From Diplocarpon mali (taxonomy: Eukaryota; Ascomycota; Leotiomycetes; Helotiales; Drepanopezizaceae), in assembly GCA_024741835.1 (NCBI GenBank), contig JAENRP010000132.1:47108-111107 (forward strand): DNA of 64,000 nt. The letters are read 5' to 3'. Made by a program: the position numbers and the translations under genes. Numbering within the stretch: position 1 is the stretch's first letter; every line of letters starts with the position of its first letter. This document shows positions 11,930 through 25,598 of this stretch, in pieces. Below the pieces are notes generated by a model. That model ran no database searches, was not told the origin of the DNA, and saw only the letters and a program-made list of their open reading frames with translations.

Positions 11930-14900
11930 CTAGATCTTAACTCTTTAATAAGAGGGAAGCAATTCCTAACCTCTTATACTATTAGTATAAATAGACTTAA
12001 AGTATTATTATTAGCTTTAGTAGATACTAAAGCCCTTAGTTACCTGTTTTTAAATCGTTCCCTTTTTATATATCTTTTAAAAGCGACTAGCTTTAAAATT
12101 CTTCCTCTTCTTACTCTTATTCCTATCTATAGATTTTAAAATACCATTTGCGCGCAAGCTATATACTATATACGCTTTTACTTAACATTTGATAAAAGGC
12201 GTATTTATAACTGCCCTTAGGTTATTCTCAACCTAGGCTAGCGCGATACTATTATTAGAATTAAATAGATGCGCCGATTCTAATTCAAACTTGATCCGAA
12301 GGAAAACCGATTTATATAGCCTTTATATTACCTCCTATTTCCCCAATTCGCAAAGGAAATCGTTATTCGTCTTCCCCCTTTTAAAGGACTTTAGATCCAA
12401 TCTAATCATTAAGCTAATATTAACTATAAAGAACGGGAAATGGCTATAGATAAAGCTTAATAGATTAATAGAAGATAGTCTTGTATTAATTTGATAGCCC
12501 TAACTAGGCGCAAGATCCCTATTGCTATTACTAAGCTAGCGCCCTTACCTATAACTAAGCTAGATCTAAGAAAACAGTCTAATACAAATCGACTATAATC
12601 TAACCTTATTTGCAAATGCTTAAAAGCTGTAGTTCCTATTTGCGAAATTAGTACTAACGCCTTTTATTATAATATAAAGTATAAAGAGATTGAGTTCTTT
12701 TAAACTAATATTTATAAAGTGGATAGGATTCTAAAGGAAAGATATAAGCTTAAGAATCCTAATATTAAAAAGCTAATTAACGATCGACTTTTGAAATAGT
12801 ACTAATCTCTAAGATAAGCCTTCTTAAAAAGGGATGTAGATACCCTCCCTTCCTATTAGTATTATAATTATAAGATATAGCTAAAAGGGCCTTTGCCTAA
12901 CGCCTATTCGCCCTTTTATTATTAATCTACTAAGGAGCTTAAGGTTATAAAGGAGTACTTATTTAAGAATTTAGACAAAGGCTTTATTAAGATAAGTACT
13001 AGCTCCTTTGCTTTGCTAGTACTATTTGTAAAGAAGGCCAACGGTAGCCTTTGATTTTATATAGACTACCGGAAGCTAAATGCACTAACTCAAAAGGACG
13101 CTTACCCGATTCTAAGGATAGACGAGCTTTTAAGGCAAGTATTTAAAGCCAAGATTTTTATAAAATTGGATATTTGAGCCGCTTTCAATTGGATATAAAT
13201 AGACCCTAAATTAAAGGAATATACTACCTTTCGAATAAGGTACGGATCCTATAAATGCAAGGTTCTCCTATTTAGCCTTTATAATAGACCTAGTACTTAT
13301 TAGTAATATATAAATAATATTCTTTTAAATTACTTAAATAATTTTTATATAGTATATTTAAATAATATTTTAATTTACTTTAAGAATGTTAAAGAGCACT
13401 AAGGTTATATTGAAAAGGTATTAAAACGACTCTTAAAGGCTGGCCTTTAAATAGATATTAAGAAGTGCGAGTTTTATATTACTTAAACTTAATATTTTAA
13501 ATATATTTTAATAATAACTAGGATTGAACTAGACCTTGAAAAGGTCGAACTACTGCGCAATTAAAAATACTTAAAAACTATTACTAAAGTAAAGTCTTAC
13601 TTAGGATTTTGCAAGTTCTATTAATAATTTATTTGCAACTTTAGGCTAATTGCTAAACCTTTCTCTATTTTAACTCAACTGATAGTACTTTAGAATTAAA
13701 TAGAAGAGTGCCGAATCGCTTTTAAAGAGCTTTGCAAGCAGTTGCTTTTAATTTAGCAGATTTACTATTTTGACCTTAACTTATTTATAAAGCTGGAAAC
13801 TAATGCTTTCGATAGTATTGTCGCTAGAGTACTTTCTTAATAATACTCTAATAAGTAATAGTACCTAATTGGCTTCTATTTATATATACTCTTTAGCTAC
13901 GAACCTAATTAGGAAATATATAATAAGGAACTCTTTACTATTATTAAATCTTATTATAAATAGAGACTTAAGCTTATATCACTTAAGGAGCGAGTTAATA
14001 TTTACTTAGATTACCGCTCCTTTAAGTACTTTATAACTATTAAGGTTCTGACTGTGAAATAGTGCCGATAGATGGAATTTTTATCTAACTTTAATTTTCG
14101 AATTATATATACTTTTAATAAAGATAACTAAAAGGCTGATATTATTAGCTGCTAAGAGTAGGATATGCTAGTTTATAAATAAGCAAAGCTAGATAGCTAA
14201 TCCTAAGTTCTGATTTCCCTAGCTTAGTTAGACCCTCGAATTAATACCGAATTAGCCGAAAAATTTCTCGCCGAATCTGCCAAAGGCACCTTAGCCTTAA
14301 TATCCACTGATACTCTTAATTCGACCCTAAATCAACTTAAGGATTCCTTTAATTTAATCGAAAAGCTTTATTAAGATAATTGTAAATCCTTTTAAAAGAT
14401 TTGTACTAACCTTCTTAAGAACTACTTCTTAAAAGACGGATTGCTTTACTTTAAGGAGCGTCTTTACGTATATTATAACACTCCCTTATACACTTATCTA
14501 ATTTAAGAAGCTTATAACTAACCTTTAAGCGCGCACCCTAGTAGCTTAAAGACCTATTAGCTTCTTGCTTTTAAGTACTATTAAGTCAGGATAGGTTCGG
14601 ATTATAAAAGATTTATTGCAAACTGCAGACCTTATTAATTCTTATATTCGAAGATAATTAAATAATAAGGCCTTTTTTAGCCCCTTCCTATTCCTAACTA
14701 TCTTATATAGTATTTATATATAGATTTTAAGGATTTTCCTCTTAATAAGTATAGTTTTGATCGAATCCTGATTTTTATAAACCGACTTAGTAAGAGCGCT
14801 ATTATAATCCCTTATTAAAAAGATATCGACGCTTAAGGAACTGCCTAATTATTCATTTAATAGATATATTAATTCGGCTATACCTTAAAGATAATTACCT

Positions 14901-15685
14901 TAGACCGAGGCCCCTAATTCATCTCCTTATTTTAAAGAGAGTTCTATTATATTATCAGTATTAAGATCAAACTCTTTATAGCATATTATAAGGAGACTAA
15001 CGGCTAAACGGAGATTATAAATAAGTATATTAATTTAAGGTTACGGCCTTTTATTAATTACTATTAAGATAATTAGAATGAATTGATTCTATTAATAGAT
15101 TATGTATAATCGATTCTCTTTTATACTTCGATTAGTATAACCTTATATTAGCTTAAGTATAGAGTTGCGCCTTAGATAAGTTAGGACTGGATCTTTTTAA
15201 AACTGTCCAGCTTATAGGAAAGATTAAACTAAGCAAAGGCTAGGCTAGTAGTAGAAAGGATGCACTTAGCTTAGGAGGTAGCGAAAGGCAATATGGAATG
15301 CGCTTAGGAGAAAATGCGGAAGTCTATAAATCAATACTAAAGGGAGATTGATTAGAAACCTAAAGATATAGTCTACTTTTTAATAAAAAATCTTAAGAAC
15401 TACCGCTTTAATAGGAAACTGGCCAATTAATAGGATAGCCCTTTTAAGGTTCTTAAGAAGGTAGGCAATTTATATTAAATCAAGCTGCCTATAGGTTTTA
15501 TAATATATAATATCTTTATACTAAAGCTACTATTTAAAGATCCGCAGAACCCTTTGCTAAGTTAGGAATAACCCTGGCCTATTATAAAAAAGATCGCTAA
15601 GTAAGAAGAGTATAAAGTGTTTAAGATACTAAGTATACGCCTATCTTAAGGGAACTTAGAGTACTAGGTCAAATGGATTAGTTAT
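11930..15685 (+). pseudogene. pol remnant of F (protease, RT, RNase H, integrase, partial chromodomain)
   Basis: Protease shows Leu-Val-Asp-Thr-Lys near 12010, a worn D-T-G. Reverse transcriptase begins near 12900, with Ile-Asp-Tyr-Arg-Lys-Leu-Asn at about 13060 and the worn Y-L-D-D box (Tyr-Leu-Asn-Asn-Ile-Leu-Ile) near 13345-13385. RNase H spans roughly 13780-14170 and integrase 14440-15200. A chromodomain begins near 15610 (Glu-Tyr-Lys-Val, Leu-Glu-Tyr, Val-Lys-Trp) and is cut at 15685 by E2. Stops fall mostly at Trp and Gln positions. This order defines a fungal chromovirus. Confidence 0.87.
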
Positions 15686-15930
15686 TATAAAGACCTGAGA
15701 TGGATAGGTCTTGTGATATATATCATATGATCGGCGTAAGATAGTAGGAGGATAAAAGGGCCATCTTCTATATATAGAGATAGCGCGTGTTGCTATAGTA
15801 CTAAATATACCTTATACTTAGGACTTGTTCCTAATATCTTATCTAAGAGAGCCCGCTTATGGTGCTTCCTCCTCTTGTTTTTAGGTCTTCCCTTAGGCCT
15901 ATTCTTATATTATTCCTACTCTATCTTATA
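15686..15930 (+). repeat. 5' LTR of E2
   Basis: A 245-bp LTR, same length as the E1 copy at 9305-9549. It starts TATAAAGACCTG, a RIP-altered TGTAGAGACCTG as in C, and ends CTTATA (worn CTTACA). It is followed by TTAGTAACC, where C has TTAGTGACC, a candidate worn tRNA-type primer-binding site. Confidence 0.87.
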
Positions 15931-16606
15931 TTAGTAACCTATACAAGGACGATTTCTTAAGATTTCCGTCCTTATACGACCTTATTAATCTCTTAGTTTA
16001 TAGACAAGAGATCGGCCTTTCGAAAAATACATCTTCGAAGCACTTATAGCATTTTAATCAACTTTAAAAATCTTATCTTTAAATCGCTTAATTACTTAAA
16101 ACTATCGATTTTCGTTTAATAACTATTAACAACCTTAGATTTTCCCTTTTCGGCTTTACTTTAAAAAACCCTTATTTTCTTCTTTAACTTTAAGATTTTC
16201 GGAATTTTCGGCTTCTTAGTATGAAAAGTTTAGCAAACCCTATAATAGCAATCTCAAATAGCAGTAGTTTCAAGTACTTAAGTAATACTAAGCGTAAACT
16301 CTAATTGGAAGTGCCTCTTTAGAATCTTTAGAAATCCAAATCTAATAATTTAGCCGCCTTAGCTTAATAGAACTTTAAAAATTGCCTTAGAATCGTCTTT
16401 AAAGACCCCTTTATTCTAAGGACTAATAGGAATTAGCTTAAAGGCTAAGAAGAATCTTAGATATAAACCTTATCTTAGAAATTAGTCTTTAATTAAGTAA
16501 ACCTTATCTTATTACAATTAGTTGCAACGCTCTTATTAGCTATTTAATACTTACTTAAAATCTTTTAACAAACTTAGATTAAACTTTTAATAGAATCTGG
16601 AATTCT

Positions 16607-16629
16607 ACTCCTAATCCCGGCCTATAAGT
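16607..16629. repeat. 23-bp palindrome, copy 7 (E2, 5' part of gag)
   Basis: Arms ACTCCTAATCC and GGCCTATAAGT around C. Confidence 0.82.
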
Positions 16630-17615
16630 AAAAGGATAAAAAGACGTTTTTAAATAACTTAAGACTACTACCTACTTTTTTAATATTAATATTAGAAAAT
16701 ACTAAAAATAATAATAATTTTAAACTTTTCACTAACCCTTTATTTAAATCTTTTCAAACTCGTCCTAGTCACTTTAAGATTGACTTAGATTTTAAATATT
16801 CTTTAAGCCCTTTTAAATTTCGAAGTACTCCTTTTAATAATCAATCTTATAATATCAAAGCTTCCCCTTTACCCTTTATAGATTCTATTAACCTAAACGG
16901 TTAATATAAAACGATAATAGCCGCATTTAAGGCTATTACTAATCACTTTCTCCTCCTTAATTCCCTTAGCGCTCCTTACTTTATAAGCGCTAATATTACT
17001 GATTTCTTTAAGCAATATAAGGAAACTTATTATAATTTTAGTATTATATAAGAGGATATGATTTCTTAACTTCCTTACTATTAAAATTATATAAGTAAAG
17101 ATATTATCAAATCCCTCTTTAAATAGAAAACGCATAATTTATAGGAACTCCTTATTAAAGCTCTTAAGTCTGAATTCTAAAAATTTGATAGATAGTAGAT
17201 TCGCAATACTTTGGCTTTCTTAAAGGAATTTATTTTAATTACTTATACTTCTAAGGAACTTAAGAACTACTATCGGACTTTTACTTATATATTAAATATC
17301 TTAATTAACTAGAAAATACTTAGCAAAGTTAAAAGAGGCCGCCTTTTCTTACTTAGATTACCTATTAGCCTTCGAAATAAGATTATTAAGTATTTTAAAA
17401 TTAATAAGTAAGACCTTATAAACTTTGCCTTATTTGAGGAATTCTCAGCCTTTGCTTTAAAATCAGATCTTAGTAAAAGAACTATTAATGCTATAGAGTA
17501 GGAAAAAGCCCTTACTCCCTCTTATACTAAAGACCTTAAGAGCCTGGTCTAAGAATACTCGAAAGCTCTGGAAGTTATAAAGGAGGCAAAGAAGAACTTA
17601 ATAGTTATACCTTTC

Positions 17616-17638
17616 ACTCGCAAGCCTAACCTAAGAGT
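17616..17638. repeat. 23-bp palindrome, copy 8 (E2 gag)
   Basis: Arms ACTCGCAAGCC and AACCTAAGAGT around T. In the gag frame it reads Thr-Arg-Lys-Pro-Asn-Leu-Arg-Val. Confidence 0.85.
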
Positions 17639-19531
17639 AAGATCTAACCTTAGAATTAAGGAACTTAAGACCTAATTTGCAAAACTCTAAATCTAAAGCT
17701 TAAAAACTAGGATTAATAATCTCTTATAGGAAAAATAGCATATTCCCTAATTTAGTAATAAGCAAAACTCAGCTATTATAAGCTAATATAGTAGTTCCTA
17801 TTATTAGACTCCTACTTCTTATTATTCGGAATAACCAGCTAATATAAGAACTTAACAGTTGATTAAAGAAGGAGAAATTAATCCTAACTAGCATTCTACT
17901 AATATTAATACTATAAGGTACTAAGGGAATAGCAATAGAAGAAGACTAACTTATAACTTTTGCAATAATAAGGAACTTAATTGCCCTTTATATAAGTATT
18001 GTAACGATTATCCTCTTTTCTATCGTTTTATTAATACTAGGGTTATATATATTAATAAGTATAAGATGCTTTATATTAAAGATCCTAGGCTAAACGCTAT
18101 CCCTATTAAAAAATACTAGAATCGTTTATAGCTATAGACTATTCGAATAATAATATATAGTATAAAGTAAGATAAGGATTTAGCTAAGCGGAAGTGTATT
18201 ATTAAAATCAACTTTAAGGTCTTAACTTATATATATATAAGTCTAGCCAGCAATCTACCTAAGGAAGTGCTTACTAACTAAACTTCGAACTAGACTGCTA
18301 CTAAAGTCAAAGGTATCTTTATTTTAAGGTAAGTTAATAATAACGTATCTGCTAATATTAATACTACTTCTATATTTAAAAACCCTTAGAATACTTAGCG
18401 TCCTTTTAGATCTACTACTCCTTTAATACTAATAAAACCAGATAAAGTCTTAAAATTAATATATGCAACTTAGGAATCTTAATATAAAGTCCAAATGCTA
18501 AAAGACATTTAATAATCTAGAACTGTAATAGATAAAGATAAAGCCGATATAGTAGACGAATTAATCAGAGATATAATAGATAAAGATAGCTCTAAGCTTA
18601 AAGATTAAGAAGTTAAAGTTATTATATAGACCCTTGACCTTAAGCGAAAGAGATAGATATTAAAATAGGAAAAATTTATTAATAAATATACTAGTTCAAC
18701 TATAATAAAGAAAGCTATAGATAATATTATAGCCTAGCAAATTAACCTTATATTTAAAGACCTATTTAGTTTAATTAAATGCTTTAATAAAGTGCTAAGA
18801 AAGCATATCCTAATTGCTTTTAAAGATTTGAATAATAATAAGGAAATGGAAATTATAATGCGAAAAAACTCCGAAAAGCACTTAGCCTTAATTAAATATC
18901 TTTAGATTATAAAAGACGAAGGAATTTAAAGGTATTATAATATTATAGTAATAGCTTTAACATTTTAGAATATTAATTGAAATTATTTAGCAATTGCAAT
19001 AAAAAGCCCTATTATTATTTGTTTTATAAAAGAATTAGTTAAAGCAAAGGCTCTAATCGATTATAGTTTAAAAGTTAATATAATAATTAGAAAAGTAGTA
19101 GAAATGGCTCAATTGATAATTATTAGCAATCGATTCCTTATTTATTCGACTATCTTTAGATCGAAATACAATTTTAATAGATAGGTGAAAAACGTAAAGG
19201 TTAGAGTTAAAGGAATCGTTAATTATATTAACTTTCTAATAATAGAAAATTCTTTAAATGATATTCTTTTAAGAATACCCTTTATTTTAAAATCTTAGCT
19301 AATATTTAACTATCTTAAAGATAGTCTTATAAAAGCTAGTCTTTAAAATATAGATCGATCTTTAAAAGGATAAATAGTTATTATAAGAGATATAGCCGAA
19401 TTTTAAAATAAGGTTTTAAGAAACGATTAGCTAATATAAGGGCTAGGCTTAATACTAATAAAGGATAGCACTTAGTAAGGAGTTATAGTAAAAGAAAGGT
19501 AAGTTTACCGATTTTAAATAATAGAGATTTG

Positions 19532-19554
19532 ACTCGCGGTCTTAGATTAAGAGT
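19532..19554. repeat. 23-bp palindrome, copy 9 (E2 pol)
   Basis: Arms ACTCGCGGTCT and AGATTAAGAGT around T. Reads Thr-Arg-Gly-Leu-Arg-Leu-Arg-Val. Confidence 0.82.
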
Positions 19555-19693
19555 CAAATCTGGAATTTTGAAAAATAGTATAATTAGCGTTTTATTAGAT
19601 TAATAATTAAGAAAAAAGAAAAATAAGGCAAAGAAGAGGGTTTGTTTTATAAATTTCAATAATTTACTAATTATCTTAAAAAACCTAAAAACC

Positions 19694-19716
19694 ACTTATA
19701 AGCTAGACCCGCAAGT
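19694..19716. repeat. 23-bp palindrome, copy 10 (E2 pol)
   Basis: Arms ACTTATAAGCT and GACCCGCAAGT around A. Reads Thr-Tyr-Lys-Leu-Asp-Pro-Gln-Val, in phase with copy 9. Confidence 0.82.
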
Positions 19717-21660
19717 AAAAAATAATAAAATTACTAATAATATTTCTATTTACGCACTTTAAATTAATAACTTAGAAAATCTTTTATTTATTTTTAAAAA
19801 GGAAAATTCAGATTATTTTATAGGATTTAATAAAAAAGGAAAGAAGTAGAGAAGTATAGTACTAGCTAATATTCGAACTATATATAAAAGTAAGGCTGAT
19901 AAAGTACGACCGATAGATTAGGGAATCTCTAATAGCTTAAAGCCTAAAGGACTAGATGATTAGTTTAAATAAGATAAGAAGCTTCGACTTCTAAACCTAA
20001 GTGGCAAATTCGATAAGTTTATTATAAGCAGATTTTCTAATAAACCTATCGGATATCGGCTAATAAAAGAACATTTTAATATATTGAAAATTAAAGAAGA
20101 CTTAATAAAGTAAAAATGCAAACTATTTTATAAAACCTTAATAAATTGAAAGGACGCTTTAGCTTTTGATTAAACGGAACTTAGCCAGATTCGAGAAGAG
20201 GTCATACCTTATATTAAGATTAAGATAATACCTTATAAAGCCTAATAAGAGAAAACATTCAAGGTCCTTAAAGCTCTTTAAAAAAAGGTAATCGAAATAT
20301 TAAAGGATAGGCTGAAGTAAGGTGTTTTCAAATTCTATAATAGCCTTTATAAGAATAAATGGTTCTTAATTACTAAGAAAGAGAAGGGAACTTATAGATT
20401 AATAATAGTAGTAGTAAAAATAAACTAAGTAACTATTAAAGATGCTAACGTTCCTTCGAATATAAATAAGTTCTTAAATAAATTTATAAGATTAACCTGC
20501 AGCTCTCTTATTAACTTCTTCTTAAAATATAACCAATTTATTCTTAATATTAAATCGAGAGATATAATAGCAATTTAAACCCCTTTTAAGCTACTTCAAA
20601 TAATAAGATTACTTTAAAGGGCTATAAATTCGATTGCTCAATTTATCTAAGTAATTTATAAGATACTAGTAGATTATATACCTAATATTATACTCCCTTA
20701 TATAAATAATATAAGAGTAAAAGGATTAAGATCATTCTATAACTATAAAGAAGTTCTCTTTAATATATAATGATTTATAATAGAATACATTTAGAACCTA
20801 GATTAGGTACTTATATAATTCGAAAGGGTAGAAGCAATAGTTAGTCCGAAGTTATAATACTATCTTCCATTAATAGAAATTATTAGTTTTATTACTAATT
20901 CTAATAGCCGAAGTCCTTAGAGGGCTAAAGTACTTAAAATCGATAAATAGAAGAGGTATAATAATATGGCAGAAGCTCGCGCGTTTATTAGCGTTATAGT
21001 ATACTATCGCATTTAAATTAAGGATTTTATTAAAAAGGCAGTACCTATTTATCCCTTATTTTAAAAAGGGGCTGAGTTTTAATAAGAGGAACCTTAAATA
21101 AAGGCTATAAACCAATTGAAGCAAGCGTTGCTTAAAGCGCTATATCTGATTAAAATAGACTATAGAGCTAACGCTAAGCCAATTATACTAATAGTTAATA
21201 TAAGTTTAATCAAATAGGATACTATCTTTTAATAAGCTAATAGCTAATAGAAAAGATATTTAGCTTACTTTAAAAGTAGTCTTTAGAATCCTGTAAAGAT
21301 AAAGTATAATACTATTAAATAGGAATGCAAAGGCGCTTTAAAGGTAATGAAAAAGATAAGAAGCGACCTCTATAGTACCTACTTCATTTTTGAAACTAAT
21401 ATTAAAGTGCTAATAGAATAATTGAATAAAGCTATAAGCGACCTATTAAGAGCTTTGCTAATGAAATAGATTACTTAAATAAGACTAATAGACTTTAAAG
21501 TCAAATATATTCTAAGAATGAAAAACACTACCGCTAATAGCCTTTTAAAAAGAACTTATCCCTACCCCTTTGATTTAATTAAAGAAGATAAAATAAATAT
21601 TAATAAGTAGATAGAAAATAAAGTTAATTATTTATTAATATATCGCCTTAAAGGGACTTA

Positions 21661-21683
21661 ACTTGCAGTCCTAGCCCGCGAGT
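21661..21683. repeat. 23-bp palindrome, copy 11 (E2 pol)
   Basis: Arms ACTTGCAGTCC and AGCCCGCGAGT around T. The pol frame reads Leu-Ala-Val-Leu-Ala-Arg-Glu. Confidence 0.87.
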
Positions 21684-24358
21684 TAAATAAGAGAATTCTA
21701 TTACCTAATTACTTAAGTGACTTTAAAGAAATTGCGAAATTTTTAATTATACTTAAATAACTAAAGATAATTGCTCTTAAGGATTTTTAGAAATTTAAAG
21801 CTAAAGCTCTAATTTATCTAATATAAGGAAAACGATTATTTAAAAGAAGTAATAACTTATTCCTTATATAACTCTGCTTAGATAATGAAAAACTAAGGGC
21901 TAAGGCTATTTAGGATATTTATAAGGAAATTGGCTACTAAGGAGATAAGTCTACCTACTACCGACTCTTAAGGAAATTCTTTTAAAAGGGTTCTTTTAAG
22001 GATTGTAAAGCTTTTATAAAAAGTTGCGTCCCTTATTAAAAATAAAAACCTAGTTATAAAGAGAATCCTCTATTTCTATCTTAGCTATTAAGCCTTTTCT
22101 ATAAAGTCAGTCTTAATATTATATAAGTACTAATAACTAAAAATAGGATTATATATTTTATTTTAATAAAGGAAGACCTATTAAGATAGCTTAAAGGACG
22201 ACCTTTAAGATCTGCTAACTTTGAATCTATTATAAAGTTCCTTTAAAAAGACGTAGTCTATTGCTATAGACTTTTTAATAGACTAACTATTAATAGAGGC
22301 CTTGAAAATAAAGGAGTAGTTAAAGCTTTTTTATAAAAATATAGTATTAAACAGGTTCAAATCTTAGTATATAACTCGAAAGCTAATAGAGTAGTAAAGC
22401 AAGGATATTGCGACATTCTTAATAGGCTATCTAAAGTTACTTATAAAGGATTTAAGAATTAGATAAAACACTTTTATAAAATACTCTTTACTTATCGAAC
22501 GATAATTTATAAACCGACTAGAGTTATACCATTTTTCCTTATCTATAGTAAAAAGGCATAGCTCCCTCTTAAATCCTAATAGCCTATTTAAAGATTATTC
22601 GACTATAGTCAAATTCAGAACTATTCTAATTTGCTTATAATAAGATATTAACAACTTAAGCTTTAAGATATAGATATAAAGGAAATCATTCTATAAAAGA
22701 AATAATATTAGGAAAAAGCTAAGGAAGCTTAAGCTACTTCTAAAGTACTTAAAATATACCCTATTTAAAAAGATGATCTTATCCTAATTTACAATATTAT
22801 AAGAAGTATTAATATATTAGTAAATACTAAACTTGACTATCGATAGCTTAGTCTATTTAAGATTAAGTCTAAGTAAAAAGAAAAGGGATACTATTCTCTT
22901 TAAGAACTTAATAGAGTCGATATTAAAGGAACCTTTGCAGCTAACTGATTAAAGTGATTTTATCAATATAACTAAACCTTATTTCCCTTAAAAGACGAAT
23001 TGGAAACTGATATAACCTTTGAATCTTCTATAGGAACTAATCGCAATATAAGCAATTTTGAACCTTTAAATAAAGACTAAGATTTTTCTAACTTAACCTA
23101 TAAGCCGGTCCTATAAGTAAAGAATATTAAAATACCTAACTAATCGCAACCTTAAGTTATTATTTCTAAAATATCCGAAGAACGCAAGTAAGAATACTAA
23201 GCGATTTCCTAGCCTATCAATTGTCCTACCTTCTTATAATCCTTATTTTTACATTTTCGGTAAGGTCGCCTCCTTTATTATTTAAGATATAGATCTTTTA
23301 AGATTACTTTAAATTCTTATTTACTTTAACTTATTTTATATTCTTAATATTAGCCTTTAATTATAGTATTCCTATTACTTTCTTTAAATAATAAATAAAA
23401 AGTCCAATTTCCTTAATATATATATAGTAAACCTATTGTAGCTTATATATCCTTTTAATTCTTATATCCTATTAAACTCTCTTATTTATACTACCTATCT
23501 TTTATAAGCAATATGCCTTTAAAGAACTTATAAATGGTTTTGTCTACTGCGATAGGGGATAAATAAATACTAGTTATAAACTTCTCTTAAGATAGTAGAG
23601 CTATTGCATTATTAGAGAGCTTCAAATCGACTTACGCAGCCTTAGGAGATATAGAGTAATAAAAACTCCTTTTAGCTTACGCGAATGCTATTAATAACCT
23701 TTCAACTCGAGTGGCCCTTGGAATTCTCCAATTTGACAACTTCTTAACTAAAGAATTAAGATTAAAGGGAATCTTTAAAAAGGAATTCTTAACTGATGCA
23801 GATTAATATATAACCTTAGCTAATACTTTTAGAATAGACTAAGATAAAAGGGAAGAATTTATTCGATAATTAGATAATTTAGCCACTAATAAGAAAGGAC
23901 TTCTATTTTATTTATATTTTCTAATAAATATTGATTCTAATAATAAAAGGCGAGTGTTATTAAAAATTCTTAAGGAAAACACTCCTATAGCTAAAGCTAT
24001 TTAGATTCTCAATTTCTTTATTATTTAAAAAGGAGTAGTAAAATTCTAAGGCAATCGAATTCGCGATTGCAGATTTGTAGGCCTATTTAATATAGTACTT
24101 ATAATAGCTAATAGAGCTATAAAAAGATCAAATTAGGCTATAGATATTACCTTACCTAATAGCACTATTATTAATATGCTAAGGCTCTGCGCTTCTACTT
24201 ATAATTTGCTTATTTTAAAAGAAAACTGGACTCTTATACTAGGGTTTAGATGAGATTTCTTTAATAATAAAGAAGAGAATTAGTTATTTATAATCAAGCT
24301 TGCTTTGAAATTCGCCTCTTAGCCTAAAGATATAATAAGTGCTAAGCTATATGATTTA

Positions 24359-24381
24359 ACTCGCAATCTTAGACTAAGAGT
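24359..24381. repeat. 23-bp palindrome, copy 12 (E2 extra ORF)
   Basis: Arms ACTCGCAATCT and AGACTAAGAGT around T. Reads Thr-Arg-Asn-Leu-Arg-Leu-Arg-Val. Confidence 0.82.
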
Positions 24382-25598
24382 TAAAAATAAGAATTTTAAA
24401 ACTGGACCTAATCTGCCTCTTATTAAAATGATTTTAAAAACCGCTGCTAAATAAATTGCCTAAACGCTTAGCACAGCCTCTTTAGAATTTTCAGAATTTT
24501 TAAAGGACTTTCCTTTAGCTAAACGACCTATTTTAGCTTAACCTTTAAAAAGGATGGATTATTTAATAGCTACCTTAGCTAATTTGCAATTTAAAACTAA
24601 AGGATTGTGCGCTTAATTAGACTCCTTCCTTAATAACTTAAAGGAGCTAGTTCTTAACTTCTTTATATCTATATGCAATTATTTTAGAAATAATAATATA
24701 AGGGAAGACCCTATTCCTATTACTTTAAAGATAATTAGGAGAGCTATTAAATAGATTCAATAGCTTATCTTAAATAAGTTTACTCCTATAGATATTATTT
24801 AATTCTTTAATAATTATAGAAGTTAAGAACTTAGTCTCTTAGATGCTAAGCGAGACTATTTTATCTTATAAGAAAGAGAATGTAAAGAGGAATCTATTAA
24901 TTAGGATATTTATAATTATAGCAATATGCCTTAATCGGTTATTCTCAACTTGAAGCTTAGAGAACGATATAATATTTAAGTGTCCTCTGCTATAAAAACT
25001 CGCTTTTAATAGTATCTTCCTAATATAGGAATCGAAGGGAGAAGACTTTGCGACCTTTATATTCGCTCTCTTTCGATTTACTATAGTCTTAATTATAAAG
25101 GATTTAATATTAATGAAACTATTAAATACCTTAAACTTCTTTACGCAATAGAAGATATTGATCTTTTTCTAATCTATTTTGATAATTAGTTCTTTATCTC
25201 TTTAAGGATATATAAATCCAACCTATTAATAATAGAGGCATCTTTAAGTGCTATAAAATTTAAGGCTAATCCTAAAGCCTTAAAAGCGTTAGAGCCAATT
25301 GAATAGAACAATTCCTTCTTATCGATATTATTAAGTAATAAATAGTAGGAGGAAATAGAGGAAGAAGGGTCAATTGTGATACCTGAACCCTTTAGATACT
25401 GCTTCCTAACTGACAATTTTACTACTAATAATAGTGCTTTTATAAGTATATTCCTCTCTATTATAAGATAAGAAGTAGAGATATATCTTTATCACTTTTG
25501 CCTTATAAATAGCGCGACCTTTATACCTTCTTATTTTCTTTATAATATAATATTTAATCTTACTTAATAAGTTCTTCAAATGCACTATAGACTCTACC

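Larger units (their letters stand above)
9550..15685 (+). mobile_element. Chromovirus F (Ty3/Gypsy, truncated at both ends)
   Basis: A plus-strand element bounded by the head-to-head E1 and E2. It retains part of a 5' LTR with a TATA-like stretch, a self-priming-type inverted repeat, gag with a zinc knuckle, protease, reverse transcriptase, RNase H, integrase and the start of a C-terminal chromodomain. The chromodomain is cut at 15685 by the E2 LTR, so the 3' end of pol and the 3' LTR are missing here. The U3 start was probably lost to the E1 insertion. No dispersed 23-bp palindrome was seen in it. Confidence 0.87.
16600..19480 (+). pseudogene. gag-protease remnant of E2
   Basis: A long gag frame is readable from about 16700 (Ser-His-Phe-Lys-Ile-Asp-Leu) and is shared with C and C'. 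A Cys-rich stretch near 17950-18020 may be a nucleocapsid motif. A retropepsin lies near 19020-19330: the expected D-S-G is read as Asp-Tyr-Ser after Lys-Ala-Leu-Ile, with a worn Phe-Leu-Ile further on. A short uninterrupted minus-strand frame at 16893-17135 is antisense to gag and not a gene. Palindromes lie at 16607 and 17616. Confidence 0.8.
19500..23230 (+). pseudogene. pol remnant of E2 (RT, RNase H, integrase, GPF tail)
   Basis: Reverse transcriptase spans about 20180-20760. The catalytic box is near 20700 and reads Tyr-Ile-Asn-Asn-Ile-Arg-Val-Lys-Gly, a worn I-D-D-x-G-V-K-G. RNase H covers about 21040-21560. Integrase has a zinc-binding region near 21900-22050 (Gly-Asp-Lys-Ser-Thr-Tyr-Tyr-Arg) and a DDE core to about 22420 (Ser-Lys-Ala-Asn-Arg-Val-Val). 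A GPF-like tail follows near 22850-22960 (Phe-Lys-Ile, then Lys-Gly-Thr-Phe-Ala-Ala-Asn). No chromodomain follows, unlike F, D and G. Palindromes lie at 19532, 19694 and 21661, all readable as in-frame codons. Confidence 0.85.

Noticed and set aside
9550..15685. F as the target whose own duplication is the TTAT seen at both E borders
   Set aside because: TTAT at 9550 and 15682 belongs to two different insertions, and in AT-rich DNA a 4-bp match is expected by chance.
16893..17135. 80-codon minus-strand open frame
   Set aside because: It is antisense to the recognisable gag of E2.
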